This document shows positions 33,476 through 42,726 of a stretch of 64,000 bases of DNA, piece by piece (within the stretch, counting starts at the first letter, position 1; each line of letters begins with the position of its first letter). A program made the translations under genes and the position numbers. Source of the DNA: Arthrobacter sp. N199823 (GTDB taxonomy: Bacteria > Actinomycetota > Actinomycetes > Actinomycetales > Micrococcaceae); NCBI RefSeq assembly GCF_002929705.1, contig NZ_PJIN01000004.1, positions 62,001-126,000 of the forward strand, given 5' to 3'. The notes beneath the pieces were generated by a model. That model was not told where the DNA came from and ran no database searches. It saw only the letters and a list, made by a program, of their open reading frames with translations.

Positions 33476-34150
33476 ATGACTGCTGACACCTCACTGCTCC
33501 ATGATCTTCCCGCCCACACGGTACGCCGGGCCGTGGTCTCGGCCGTGGCAAACAATGTGTACCTGATTACCTCCAAAACCACTGGCGCGCAGATCCTCAT
33601 TGACGCCGCAGATGACCTCCCGGCCATCAATGCCTTGCTTCAGGATGCAGCCAACGACGCCGATGTCCCCGCGTTGTTGGCCATGATCGCCACCACCCAC
33701 CAGCACTGGGACCATGTCCGGGCACTCTCCGCCCTATGCGCCCAAACCGGCGTTGCCACGGCTGCTGGCGAGGATGATATTGCCGGTATTGCCGAGCAGG
33801 CAGGAGTCAGCACAGACTTGGCGCTGGTCCATGGCGGGACACTCTCCGTTGCTGGCATTGAGCTGAAAACCGTGCATTTGCGCGGCCACACACCCGGCTC
33901 CATAGCCTACGTACTGGCGCCGGCAGCGGATGTTTCAGCCATCATTTTCAGCGGTGATTCACTGTTTCCCGGCGGTGTTGGCAATACTCAAGAAGATCCG
34001 GCACGGTTCACTGCCCTCATGAACGATGTCGAAGAACGCCTATTCAACGTCTATTCCGATGACTCATTGGTCCTGCCTGGTCACGGCGACGGAACCACGC
34101 TGGGCACCGAACGCCCGTCCCTACAGCAGTGGCGTGAGCGCGGCTGGTGA
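33476..34150 (+). CDS. MBL-fold metallo-hydrolase
   Basis: This 224-residue metallo-beta-lactamase-fold enzyme has the zinc motif HQHWDH (His75, His77, Asp79, His80), a further histidine in LRGHTPGSIAYVL, the bridging Asp in FSGDSLFPGG and the late histidine in LPGHGDGTTLG. The GHTPGS/FPGG pattern resembles glyoxalase II-like thioesterases. There is no signal peptide, so it acts in the cytoplasm. It is followed after 70 bases by the ABM monooxygenase gene; a heptamer repeat lies between them. Confidence 0.9.
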   Translation: MTADTSLLHDLPAHTVRRAVVSAVANNVYLITSKTTGAQILIDAADDLPAINALLQDAANDADVPALLAMIATTHQHWDHVRALSALCAQTGVATAAGEDDIAGIAEQAGVSTDLALVHGGTLSVAGIELKTVHLRGHTPGSIAYVLAPAADVSAIIFSGDSLFPGGVGNTQEDPARFTALMNDVEERLFNVYSDDSLVLPGHGDGTTLGTERPSLQQWRERGW

Positions 34151-34172
34151 GCCACAACCGCGCTTAGCCTTT

Positions 34173-34200
34173 CAACCTGCAACCTGCAACCTGCAACCTT
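34173..34200. repeat. Heptanucleotide tandem repeat in a 5' leader
   Basis: CAACCTG is repeated three times (34173-34193), followed by a fourth imperfect copy CAACCTT (34194-34200). The array lies 21-48 bases upstream of the ABM monooxygenase start, in the promoter/leader zone. Confidence 0.8.
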
Positions 34201-34220
34201 CCAAGAGATAAGCTAGAACC

Positions 34221-34544
34221 ATGTACTTCATTGTTGTTAAATACCAAGTAAAGCCCGAATTCACCGCAACGTTCATGGACCTTGTGACCCCCTTCACCGA
34301 AGCAACGCGCGCCGAGGCCGGCAACCTCTGGTTCGATTGGTCACGCAGCGTCGTGGACCCGAACGAATTCGTCCTCGTTGAGGCGTTCCTAGACGACGAT
34401 GCAGCCAGCAAGCACGTCAACAGCGATCACTTCAAGAACGGCCTGGAGACCATGCGCCCGGCACTGCTTTCCACCCCCAAGATCATCTCCCGCAAGGTGG
34501 ATGGCAGCGACTGGGATGACATGGGCGAACTGCAGATCGGCTAA
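34221..34544 (+). CDS. Antibiotic biosynthesis monooxygenase (ABM/YgiN)-domain protein
   Basis: This 107-residue alpha+beta dimeric-barrel protein starts MYFIVVKYQVKPEFTATFMD. The core GNLWFDWSRSVVDPNEFVLV, followed by EAFLDDDAASKHVNSDHFK, is typical of YgiN-like quinol monooxygenases, which oxidise aromatic rings or quinols without a cofactor. The natural substrate is unknown. AAGAGATAAG precedes ATG 34221. The HrpB gene follows after 6 bases, but a functional link is unlikely. Confidence 0.85.
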   Translation: MYFIVVKYQVKPEFTATFMDLVTPFTEATRAEAGNLWFDWSRSVVDPNEFVLVEAFLDDDAASKHVNSDHFKNGLETMRPALLSTPKIISRKVDGSDWDDMGELQIG

Positions 34545-34550
34545 TTCCCG

Positions 34551-37244
34551 ATGCCAAATCCCGCCCTGGGCAACATCCCAGGCGGAGCCTTCAATATTGC
34601 CGCGATCGGGCAGGGGCTGGTCTTTGCCCAGTCACTGCCCGAACTGGCCCGCATCCTCATGGATCCCGGCCAGGAGAGTGTCGCCGCTGTGGTTCAGGCG
34701 CCTCCCGGAACCGGCAAGACCACGCTGGTGCCTCCCTTGGCAGCCAACGCCCTCGCCGCCACATCCGCTCATCGAATTCTGGTTACCCAGCCTCGACGAG
34801 TTGCCGTCCGTTCGGCGGCCCGGCGTCTGGCATCCCTTGATGGCACAGCCCTAGGTAGCAAAGTTGGTTACACGGTGCGCGGTGAGAGCCACACCAGCGC
34901 CGAGACCATCATTGAATTCCTCACCCCCGGCATCCTTTTGCGGCGCCTCTTGCGCGACCCCGGGCTGGATGGTGTGGCCGCCGTGGTGCTTGATGAGGTC
35001 CACGAACGCGGGCTCGACACCGATATCCTGCTGGGGCTGCTGGGTGAAGTCAGGCAGTTGCGCAGCGACCTCACGCTGATAGCCATGTCTGCCACCTTGG
35101 ACGCTGCCCGCTTTGCCAATCTCTTGGCAACGGACGACGCCGGGTCCCCGGCTCCCGTGGTTGACTGCCCCTCTGCCCTGTTCCCCCTGGAAATCAAGTG
35201 GGCACCACCAGCCCAGCCGCGCATGGACCAACGTGGAATCACAAGGGCATTTTTGAACCACGTAGCCGATACCGCTGCCGCAGCCCATGCCGCAGCAGTT
35301 GGCACGGACCCTTCCGTTGACGCGCTGGTGTTTGCCCCCGGTGCCTGGGAGGTTTCCTATATTGCATCCCGGCTGCGCTCGGCAACCCCAGATGCCGGGC
35401 CGGCTTCTTCCAGGCCGGCAGTAGAAGTTCTGGAACTGCACGGCCAAGTCTCCTCCCGCGGGCAAGACCGCGCCGTATCTGCACGCGAGTCCGGCGGGCT
35501 GCCGCGCATCATCGTCTCCACATCCCTTGCAGAATCCTCATTGACAGTCCCAGGCGTCCGTTTGGTGGTGGATTCTGGCCTTTCACGGGAACCCCGACGC
35601 GACAGTGTTCGGGGCATGACCGGTCTGGTCACTGTGTCCACGTCGCGCGCCTCGGCAGAGCAGCGTGCTGGCCGTGCCGCTCGGCTCGGTCCCGGAACCG
35701 TGGTGCGCTGCTACGACCAAAAGACCTTCGCAGCAGCGCCAGCGCACCCCATGCCTGAGATTGCTGTTGCCGAGCTCAGCGGGGCCGCCCTGCTGTTGGC
35801 CTGCTGGGGTGCACCCGGGGGAGCGGGACTGCGTCTGCCCGATGCGCCGCCTGCCCCCGCCATGGCCGCAGCCGTGGAAATCCTGTCTGAACTGGGCGCC
35901 CTCGATGCCACCGGTCACGCCACGGCGCTGGGCAGAACACTGGCCAATATTCCGGCTGACCCCCGTTTGGCTCGTGCCCTGCTCGACGGCGCACCCGTGG
36001 TGGGTGCCAAGGTGGCCGCAGAAATTGTGGCCCTTGTTTCAGGTGATGGCAGGGCCCCCGGCGCCGATCTTACCGCGCTCCTTTCCGCCATGCGCTCGGG
36101 CCGGGATCCGGGCGCGCGCCGTTGGTCTCAAGAAGTGCGCAGGCTTGAGCAACTTGTCCGCAGAGACGCGCGCACCGCCGCCCCCTCTTCAACCAACACA
36201 GCTCTCGCCGCTGGCACTTCTCCTGCAATGGGGTCACCGACGGTGGGGCCTGCCGATGTGGTGGGGTTCGTCGTCGGACTCGCCTTCCCTGACCGGGTGG
36301 CCCGGCTGGTGACTAACGCGCCCGGACAGCAGTACCTACTCTCATCCGGCACTCGCGCTGGCTTGCCGGCAGGCAGTCCGCTGGCCGGTCACGAATGGTT
36401 GGCTGTCGCTGAGGTATCCCGCGCTCAAGGTCGCGATGCTGCCGGCACTGGCGCCATCATCCGTTCCGCAGCACCCCTGGATCAACTCCATGCCGAGGGC
36501 GTCGGCGCACACATGCTCCAGGACTCGGTGGTGGCCACCTTTGGCAACGGCAAGGTGACGGCGCGGCGGGAACGCAGACTCGGTGCCATCGTCTTACTGT
36601 CGACGCCCGCCAAGGCAACCCCTGAGCAGGGCCGAGAAGCCGTAGCGCATGCGCTGGCTCGGGACGGGCTCGGGCTGCTCAGCTGGAGCGGATCTTCGAA
36701 TTCGTTGCGGCGACGCCTGGCGCTGCTGCATCGCGAGTTGGGGCAGCCATGGCCTGATGTCAGCGATGCTGCACTGCTGACCAAATTGCCACACTGGCTG
36801 GGGCCCGAATTGGAATCCGTCGCGGCCGGCAAAGCGCTTTCTGCACTGTCCCTCACCGATCCACTGCGCCGCCTCCTGCCGTGGCCCGAAGCCTCCAAGC
36901 TGGCGGAGCTGGCGCCGGAAACTCTGGCCGTGCCCAGTGGCTCGAACATCCGGATTGATTACCCGGACGTGTCCGACGGCGGACCTCCCGTGGCCGCTGT
37001 CAAGCTGCAGGAATGCTTTGGGCTGGCCGAGACGCCCCGTTTGGTCAATGGCCGGGTTCGAGTGCTGTTCCATTTGCTCTCACCCGCCCGCAGACCGCTT
37101 GCCGTCACGGATGATCTGAGCTCATTCTGGAGCGGACCCTATTCCCAGGTTCGGGCAGAGATGCGCGGGCGCTACCCGAAACATCCCTGGCCCGAGGATC
37201 CCTGGAGCGCGCCAGCCACAGCCAAACTCAAGAAGTGGATGTAG
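34551..37244 (+). CDS. hrpB: ATP-dependent RNA helicase HrpB
   Basis: This 897-residue DExH-box helicase has Walker A APPGTGKTT (about 50), motif Ia VTQPRRVAVRSAARRL, motif II LDEVHERG (about 146), motif III MSATLDAARF, motif IV-V TSLAESSLTVPGVRLVVDSG and motif VI SRASAEQRAGRAARLGPG. After these come the HA2-like winged region and the HrpB C-terminal domain (late WPEDPWSAPATAKLKKWM). HrpB is a non-essential DEAH helicase of unclear RNA target. The 6-base gap from the ABM gene implies one transcript. A long inverted repeat follows. The G5 tract at 35817-35821 is in frame here. Confidence 0.94.
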   Translation: MPNPALGNIPGGAFNIAAIGQGLVFAQSLPELARILMDPGQESVAAVVQAPPGTGKTTLVPPLAANALAATSAHRILVTQPRRVAVRSAARRLASLDGTALGSKVGYTVRGESHTSAETIIEFLTPGILLRRLLRDPGLDGVAAVVLDEVHERGLDTDILLGLLGEVRQLRSDLTLIAMSATLDAARFANLLATDDAGSPAPVVDCPSALFPLEIKWAPPAQPRMDQRGITRAFLNHVADTAAAAHAAAVGTDPSVDALVFAPGAWEVSYIASRLRSATPDAGPASSRPAVEVLELHGQVSSRGQDRAVSARESGGLPRIIVSTSLAESSLTVPGVRLVVDSGLSREPRRDSVRGMTGLVTVSTSRASAEQRAGRAARLGPGTVVRCYDQKTFAAAPAHPMPEIAVAELSGAALLLACWGAPGGAGLRLPDAPPAPAMAAAVEILSELGALDATGHATALGRTLANIPADPRLARALLDGAPVVGAKVAAEIVALVSGDGRAPGADLTALLSAMRSGRDPGARRWSQEVRRLEQLVRRDARTAAPSSTNTALAAGTSPAMGSPTVGPADVVGFVVGLAFPDRVARLVTNAPGQQYLLSSGTRAGLPAGSPLAGHEWLAVAEVSRAQGRDAAGTGAIIRSAAPLDQLHAEGVGAHMLQDSVVATFGNGKVTARRERRLGAIVLLSTPAKATPEQGREAVAHALARDGLGLLSWSGSSNSLRRRLALLHRELGQPWPDVSDAALLTKLPHWLGPELESVAAGKALSALSLTDPLRRLLPWPEASKLAELAPETLAVPSGSNIRIDYPDVSDGGPPVAAVKLQECFGLAETPRLVNGRVRVLFHLLSPARRPLAVTDDLSSFWSGPYSQVRAEMRGRYPKHPWPEDPWSAPATAKLKKWM

Positions 37245-37250
37245 CCTCTA

Positions 37251-37343
37251 CCGGCGGTGCAGCTCCCCTCGCGGGCAGTAAGATTTCTGCGGCCGCGGAC
37301 GGCCTATGAAATCCATCCCCGCTCCGGGGAGCTGTACCGCCGG
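37251..37343. terminator. Long inverted repeat between convergent hrpB and SDR genes
   Basis: CCGGCGGTGCAGCTCCCC (37251-37268) pairs with GGGGAGCTGTACCGCCGG (37326-37343) with only one G-T position in 18. The 57-base loop is itself GC-rich. It fills the whole 101-base gap between the two stops and may act as a bidirectional terminator. Confidence 0.6.
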
Positions 37344-37345
37344 AC

Positions 37346-38209
37346 TTAGGGTCTGGGTTGCGCCTGGCTGGTCCCATTCGCTGCTGCCACTCGCCAGTCG
37401 TTGCTGGTGAGATGTGAGCTGGCTTGGGCCCCCATTTCCGCCATTCCGCCGTCCACCTCCCAGCTGGCCCCGGTCACGTAACTTGCCTCGGGGGAGGCTA
37501 GGAAGACGATCACATTAGCCACTTCCTCAGCAGTGCCGCCGTAACCCAGCGGGATTCCCGGGCGAGGGATCTGGTGCGGGTGCCGGGTTTCAGTTTCGGG
37601 AAGGTGCGTGGCGATCTCGCCCGGTGCCACTGCGTTGACGTTGATGCCATGGCCAGCAAGTTCCACGGCGAGCGTTTTCGTCAGACCATCCAAACCATAT
37701 TTGGAAGCGCAATACGCCCCATACCCAAAACGTGGCTGGTGGGCATGAATGCTTGTCACCACCACAAGCCGGCCACCGGCACCTCCTGCAATGAGAAGTT
37801 TCGCGGCTGTCTGCAGGCACAGGAAAGCACCATTGAGGTTGGTGTCCAGAATTCGCTGCCACTCATGCAACTCGGTGTCCACCACCGATTTGTTCAGCCC
37901 GATTCCTACGTTATTCACGAACACACCCAGTGACCCCAACGACTGGCTCAGGCCAGTGATTGCCGGGGCACAGCTGGCCGAATCAGTGGTGTCCAGCCAC
38001 ACTGATGCTCCACGCTGGCCCAGATCCTCAATGCTTTGGAGAGTATGAGCCGCGCCAGCTTCGTCGTCGTGCCAGGTGAAGCCAACATCAAAACCGGCGC
38101 GGGCCAAGGCAATGGCTGTGGCCTTGCCGATGCCCCTGTCGGCGCCCGTGACAATCGCTGTGCGCGGATAGTCCGTCAGGGCGCCTTGGACAGGGGCGGG
38201 CACTGGCAC
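37346..38209 (-). CDS. SDR-family oxidoreductase
   Basis: This roughly 287-residue short-chain dehydrogenase has the NAD(P)-binding TGADRGIGKATA, NNVG, catalytic Ser in VVTSIHAHQ and the Tyr-Lys pair in YCASK, then GINVNAVAPGEIATHLP and VTGASWEVDGGM. The aspartate after the second strand (WHDDEAG region) does not settle NAD against NADP. GTG 38209 shares one base with the dps stop (TAGTG), so the two are translationally coupled; the open frame back to 38329 overlaps dps and is rejected. Pairing with Dps suggests a stress-related reductase, by inference. Confidence 0.88.
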   Translation of the reverse strand: MPVPAPVQGALTDYPRTAIVTGADRGIGKATAIALARAGFDVGFTWHDDEAGAAHTLQSIEDLGQRGASVWLDTTDSASCAPAITGLSQSLGSLGVFVNNVGIGLNKSVVDTELHEWQRILDTNLNGAFLCLQTAAKLLIAGGAGGRLVVVTSIHAHQPRFGYGAYCASKYGLDGLTKTLAVELAGHGINVNAVAPGEIATHLPETETRHPHQIPRPGIPLGYGGTAEEVANVIVFLASPEASYVTGASWEVDGGMAEMGAQASSHLTSNDWRVAAANGTSQAQPRP

Positions 38210-38772
38210 TACTTCGATGCCTTGGATGCTGCCGAGCGTTCGGTCTTGCTCCCAGCGGTGGTGAGGTCTCCGGCGTCGTCCTCTAGATGTGCCCGCATGA
38301 ACCACTGGAACAATTCCAACTTGGCGCACTGGCCAATGATCATGTCCTCGGTGATCGGGTCAAGATCACCAACTTCTGCTAGGACCTTGCGGTGGCTCTT
38401 GAGGAATCCGGTGTAGACAATGTCCAATGCCGCCAGATGGGCTGAGGTATGCGCACGCCCAATGGAGTAATCGTCCCAAGGGCGGGCGGTCACCAGCGCA
38501 CCCGGAAGTCCGTTGGGGGAGACGCCCAGAGTGGCAATGCGTTCAGCTGTTTCATCGATCATGGCCCGGACTAGGTCAATCTGTGGATCCAGCATCTCGT
38601 GGACGCTGATGAAGTCCCTGCCAACCACGTTCCAGTGCGCGTGTTTGAGCGTCAATTGGAGATCGTTCAGGGCATGTAGGCGCAACTGGAGCAAGGTGGC
38701 AACCTTGTGTCCATCCTGCAGTGACATGCCTGGAACCGTGTATCCTGCGTGGGCTGTCCTCTTGGTGACCAT
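38209..38772 (-). CDS. dps: Dps-family ferritin-like DNA-protection protein
   Basis: This 187-residue four-helix protein has all five ferroxidase residues of E. coli Dps with the same spacing: His46, His58, Asp62, Asp73 and Glu77 (KHAHWNVVG, SVHEMLD, MIDETAERIATLG). Twelve subunits form a shell that oxidises and stores iron and protects DNA in stress. The C-terminal tail is Ser/Lys/Ala-rich (KTERSAASKASK), which could bind DNA. The first gene of a dps-SDR pair. ATG 38772 has GAGGGAG nearby. No OxyR or IdeR box was recognised in the 173-base upstream gap. Confidence 0.95.
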   Translation of the reverse strand: MVTKRTAHAGYTVPGMSLQDGHKVATLLQLRLHALNDLQLTLKHAHWNVVGRDFISVHEMLDPQIDLVRAMIDETAERIATLGVSPNGLPGALVTARPWDDYSIGRAHTSAHLAALDIVYTGFLKSHRKVLAEVGDLDPITEDMIIGQCAKLELFQWFMRAHLEDDAGDLTTAGSKTERSAASKASK

Positions 38773-38945
38773 TAAAACTCCCTCGAATCAGATGTGCTGG
38801 TGCTTGTCCCTATCAAGTTCTAACTGCATCTTCTTGCGTGCGTGGCCGGTTCGAAAATCTCTCCGCCTAGCCACTCACAGGCTAACCACAAAGAGCCCGA
38901 AGTTCTAGAGCCACTGAGTTTTTGCGAGATTACTCGGAACAGTGT

Positions 38946-39566
38946 TTATTCGAAGCGGCTGGGATCGCCCATGCCGCGGCGAACCACTTCCGCATAGCCG
39001 CTGGAGAAGTCCACCACTGTAGTGGGCTCCGCGCCGACATCACCGGAATCAATGACAGCGTCCACCACATGGTCCAACGTTTCCTTGATTTCCCAGCCCT
39101 GCGTGAGCGGCTCCTCTTCGTCGGGGAGCAGGAGTGTGCTGGAGAGCATGGGTTCACCGAGCTCTTCGAGGATGTCGTGGATCAAGCGGCTGTCAGGAAT
39201 GCGGACTCCCACTGTTCGCTTCTTCGGGTGCGCCAGCCGCTTGGGAACTTCCGGCGTGGCCGGCAGGATGAAGGTGTAGGGCCCAGGCGTGACTGCCTTG
39301 ATGCTGCGGAAAATATCGTTGTCGACCATGACGAACTGGCCCAGCTGGGCAAAGTCCTTGCAGACCAGCGTGAAGTGGTGATGCTTATCCAGCTGGCGAA
39401 TGGTCCGGATCCGGTCCAGAGCCTCACGGTTCCCCAATTGCGCACCCAGTGCATAACAGGAATCCGTGGGGTAGGCGATCAGTCCGCCGGACTGCAGAAT
39501 AGCCACGATCTGGCTGACGGAACGCGCCTGCGGATCGTGCGGGTGAATGTCGAAGAATTTAGCCAT
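38946..39566 (-). CDS. YciO/Sua5-type threonylcarbamoyl-AMP synthase family protein
   Basis: This 206-residue alpha/beta protein of the YrdC fold has the family motifs IVAILQSGGLIAYPTDSCYA, LDRIRTIRQLDKHHHFTLVC, PGPYTFILPATPEVPKRL, TVGVRIPDS and LSSTLLLPDEEEP. The KHHHFTLVC and LGAQ signatures point to the YciO subgroup rather than canonical TsaC/Sua5, so tRNA t6A synthesis is not certain. ATG 39566 is chosen by alignment; 13 more in-frame residues upstream have no support. Monocistronic, divergent from the PBP gene. Confidence 0.88.
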   Translation of the reverse strand: MAKFFDIHPHDPQARSVSQIVAILQSGGLIAYPTDSCYALGAQLGNREALDRIRTIRQLDKHHHFTLVCKDFAQLGQFVMVDNDIFRSIKAVTPGPYTFILPATPEVPKRLAHPKKRTVGVRIPDSRLIHDILEELGEPMLSSTLLLPDEEEPLTQGWEIKETLDHVVDAVIDSGDVGAEPTTVVDFSSGYAEVVRRGMGDPSRFE

Positions 39567-39760
39567 GACCCGAGCATACGACTCAACGGCCCGCGGCGCC
39601 GCCATTGCTCATGGTTTCCTGCGTTCACTTTCAGCTAACTCTCATTTTTTAGGAGGACTCTGGAGAAGAACTGTGCCGCGGATCGTTAACCGAATCGGAT
39701 GACTGGGTCCCGGCGTAGTTCACACGGCACCAGCGCAAGCAGCTAAAGAGGGGAAAGTAC

Positions 39761-42145
39761 ATGGCCCAGGTCTCACCATCACAATCCGGCCCCCAGAACG
39801 CGTCACACATGAGGACGCCAATGAAAGGCGGTCAATTGGGATCGGGAATGGCCCTGGCCCAGTTGGGGCGCTACTTCCTTATTTGTGCGATTGCCGGGAC
39901 CCTCGTGGCGGCCATGTTCATGCCTGCAGCAGCCATCGCCACCACGGCGATGCACAGCGCCGATGACTTCATCACCAACGCGCCCGTGACACTGGACCTG
40001 GCAGCCCCTCCCCAGACCACCAAGATTCTGGCCGCCAACGGTGCCACGATTGCAACCTTGTACGCCCAGGACCGTCAGGTTGTCGATCTAAAGGCGATGT
40101 CGCCCTTCATCAAGGAAGGCATCGTCTCCATTGAGGACTCCCGGTTTTACGAGCATGGCGGGGTGGACCCCACAGGCATCCTCCGCGCTCTTGTGGCCAC
40201 AGCCAACGGTGGGCGGCAGGGCGCATCCACCATCACTCAGCAGTATGTGAACAATGTACTGATCGAACAACTCGTTGCCGATGGCAAGACCGATCAAGCC
40301 AAATTCGGGATGGACAAGACCGTCGCTGACAAGGTCAAGGAAATGCGTCTGGCCATCAGCGTGGAGAAGACCCAGTCCAAGGATGAGATCCTGGCGGGCT
40401 ACCTCAACATCATTTACTTCGGAAACGGCGCGTACGGCATTGAAGCGGCAGCCAAACTTTATTTCAACACCACTGCCGCCAAACTGACCCTTCCGCAGGC
40501 CGCATCGTTGGCTGGCGTGGTCAATAATCCCAGCTTTTACGATCCCATCACTCAGCCCGAGAACTTGGTGGACCGCCGCAACGACGTGCTTGCCAGGATG
40601 TTGGCACAAGGCAAAATCAGCCAAAAAGACCACGATGCCGCCGTCAAAACACCCATGACCCTGCACGTAACCAAATCAGCTCAGGGGTGTGCGGCAGCGT
40701 CCATGGCCCCCTACTTCTGCGACTACGTGCAGCAGCTGATCCTCAACGACAAGGCCTATGGCGCCACTGTGGAAGAACGCACCAAGATGCTGTACCAGGG
40801 CGGATTGACCATCAAAACCACTCTGGATCCGGAACTACAGAAGGTGGCCCAGGACCAGGTCAACGGCACCATTTCGGCGACGGACCCGCTCCAGCGTGGT
40901 GCCTCCGTGGTCAGCGTCCAGCCCGGCACCGGGAAGGTGCTCACGATGGCTCAGAACACCATCTACAACCCGACTGCCAAAGACGGAAACTACATGGGCA
41001 ACTTTGCCCTGCCCGTCAACGATGCCAACGGCCAGCCCCTGAATGGTGCCGGCGGCTTCGCGGTCGGTTCCACGTTCAAACCCTTCGTGTTTGCCGAGTG
41101 GCTCAACAGCGGCCACTCCATGATGACTTCCATCAACGGCGCAGTTCGGGAGTACCCCGCAGGATATCCGTGGAAGAACTCCTGCGGTTCAACCACCGGC
41201 TCCTACGACCCCAACGTGCCCGGCGAATCCTTACTCCCCAACGATGGACCCAATGACTACCATTCCATGACGGCATACCTTGGGTTGGCCACCTCCATCA
41301 ACACCGTCACGTTCCAGACGGCCACGGCACTGGACTTCTGCAACATCCAGAAAATAGCCACGGCCGCAGGGGTCAAGGACGGGCACACCAACCAGCCGTA
41401 TGACGTCTCCGACAGTTCTAGCCTGATCGGCACACACGATGTGGCTCCGATCGACATGGCGACAGCGTTTGCCACCTTCGCCAACGGCGGCGTGAGCTGC
41501 AGCCCCGTTGCTCTGGCCTCCGTCACAGATGCGGCAGGAACCAAATACCCTGTTCCTGCCAGCGATTGCCAGCGGGCCATGAGCACGGAAGTTGCCGCAG
41601 GCGTGACCCACGCCCTGCAGTACATGCTCACCAACGGTTCCGGATATGCCATCCCGCTCGACAACAAGGACTCTTCCTTCGCCAAGACCGGAACCACTGA
41701 CGGCAACATCCAGACCTGGACCATTGGCGCCAACTCTGGCATCGCCACGGCCGCCTGGTTTGGCAGTTACAAGGGCAACGACGAAAAGTACATCAACCAA
41801 GACCTCACCGTCAACGGCGTCTACTACCCAAACATTGACGGAAACCAACTGGCCGGTAGCAACTGGGCTGCCGTCATGAACCAGGCCGCCCAGAACCCGT
41901 CCTTGGCACCTGCGTCCTTGGTGGAGCCGCCGGCAAGCATGCTGGCACCCACGGCACCCTACATAGCGGGCGTCAACGATCCCAAGCCAGGCGATGTTCT
42001 GGTGCCTGTGCCGGACAATCAGCAAATGAATGAATCACCCGCGCAGCCTTTACAAGCGACCTTGCCTGCACAACCAGCTGAACCAGCTCCTGCGCCAACA
42101 CCTGCCGCGACAGTTGAACCGAGCAAGGCCGCGCCGGCACCCTAG
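39761..42145 (+). CDS. Class A penicillin-binding protein (GT51 transglycosylase/transpeptidase)
   Basis: This 794-residue protein has a short cytoplasmic N-terminus and one membrane helix (about 37-62). The GT51 domain follows, with catalytic Glu in SIEDSRFYEHGGVD, then GASTITQQYVNN and ILAGYLNIIYFGNGAYGIEA. The transpeptidase domain has Ser in GSTFKPF, the SIN triad member and FAKTGTTDG. The C-terminal 70 residues are Pro/Ala-rich with PAQPAEPAPAP. It polymerises and crosslinks peptidoglycan at the outer membrane face. AGAGGGG precedes ATG 39761. Four cysteines in the exported part may form disulfides. Confidence 0.95.
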   Translation: MAQVSPSQSGPQNASHMRTPMKGGQLGSGMALAQLGRYFLICAIAGTLVAAMFMPAAAIATTAMHSADDFITNAPVTLDLAAPPQTTKILAANGATIATLYAQDRQVVDLKAMSPFIKEGIVSIEDSRFYEHGGVDPTGILRALVATANGGRQGASTITQQYVNNVLIEQLVADGKTDQAKFGMDKTVADKVKEMRLAISVEKTQSKDEILAGYLNIIYFGNGAYGIEAAAKLYFNTTAAKLTLPQAASLAGVVNNPSFYDPITQPENLVDRRNDVLARMLAQGKISQKDHDAAVKTPMTLHVTKSAQGCAAASMAPYFCDYVQQLILNDKAYGATVEERTKMLYQGGLTIKTTLDPELQKVAQDQVNGTISATDPLQRGASVVSVQPGTGKVLTMAQNTIYNPTAKDGNYMGNFALPVNDANGQPLNGAGGFAVGSTFKPFVFAEWLNSGHSMMTSINGAVREYPAGYPWKNSCGSTTGSYDPNVPGESLLPNDGPNDYHSMTAYLGLATSINTVTFQTATALDFCNIQKIATAAGVKDGHTNQPYDVSDSSSLIGTHDVAPIDMATAFATFANGGVSCSPVALASVTDAAGTKYPVPASDCQRAMSTEVAAGVTHALQYMLTNGSGYAIPLDNKDSSFAKTGTTDGNIQTWTIGANSGIATAAWFGSYKGNDEKYINQDLTVNGVYYPNIDGNQLAGSNWAAVMNQAAQNPSLAPASLVEPPASMLAPTAPYIAGVNDPKPGDVLVPVPDNQQMNESPAQPLQATLPAQPAEPAPAPTPAATVEPSKAAPAP

Positions 42146-42254
42146 TGGCTGAGCGGTAATGTCCGAGCTGAGCTAGGGAGCCTAACTACCTCTATTGAGT
42201 TTTCTGGGGTTGAATTGGGGGATTAGTAAGTGCCCGCAGCCGTAAGGAGAAACC

Positions 42255-42683
42255 GTGTCTGAAGCTACGTCCCAGGTCCGAATTGTTGTTGGTGTGGACG
42301 GGTCAGCCTCCTCCGTCAATGCGCTGAAGGAAGGCGTCAAGCTGGCGGCAGAATTGGGTGGAGTGGTAGATGCCGTAGCTGTCTGGGAACTTCCGACCAA
42401 ACATGCCGCCTATGAAGCCATGGGAATTGGTAGCTTTGAAGAGGGCGCTCAGGAGGTGCTCAACGATGCCTTGTTCCAGGCCTTCGGCGAGAACGTTCCC
42501 GCCATGGTTTCCGCCCGGCTCGTGCAGGGTACGGCAGCCAGCACGCTGTCTTCCGTATCGCAAGGGGCGCGGATGCTCGTCGTGGGACGGCGCGGCCACG
42601 GCGGCATCATGGGCCTGCTGCTCGGATCGGTCAGTGCCGCCGTGGTGAACCAGTCACCCGTTCCTGTGCTGGTTGTTCAGTAG
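42255..42683 (+). CDS. Universal stress protein (UspA family)
   Basis: This 142-residue single-domain USP begins RIVVGVDGSASSVNALKEGV and ends with the ATP-binding pattern GRRGHGGIMGLLLGSVSAAV, so an ATP-binding type. These proteins dimerise and are induced by starvation or oxygen stress. The start is GTG 42255, six bases after AAGGAGA. It is monocistronic. The upstream 110 bases are AT-richer and probably hold its promoter. Confidence 0.92.
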   Translation: MSEATSQVRIVVGVDGSASSVNALKEGVKLAAELGGVVDAVAVWELPTKHAAYEAMGIGSFEEGAQEVLNDALFQAFGENVPAMVSARLVQGTAASTLSSVSQGARMLVVGRRGHGGIMGLLLGSVSAAVVNQSPVPVLVVQ

Positions 42684-42726
42684 CCCAGTTAATTAGCCGG
42701 ACCCTACTTCACCCTGCAGATAGCAC

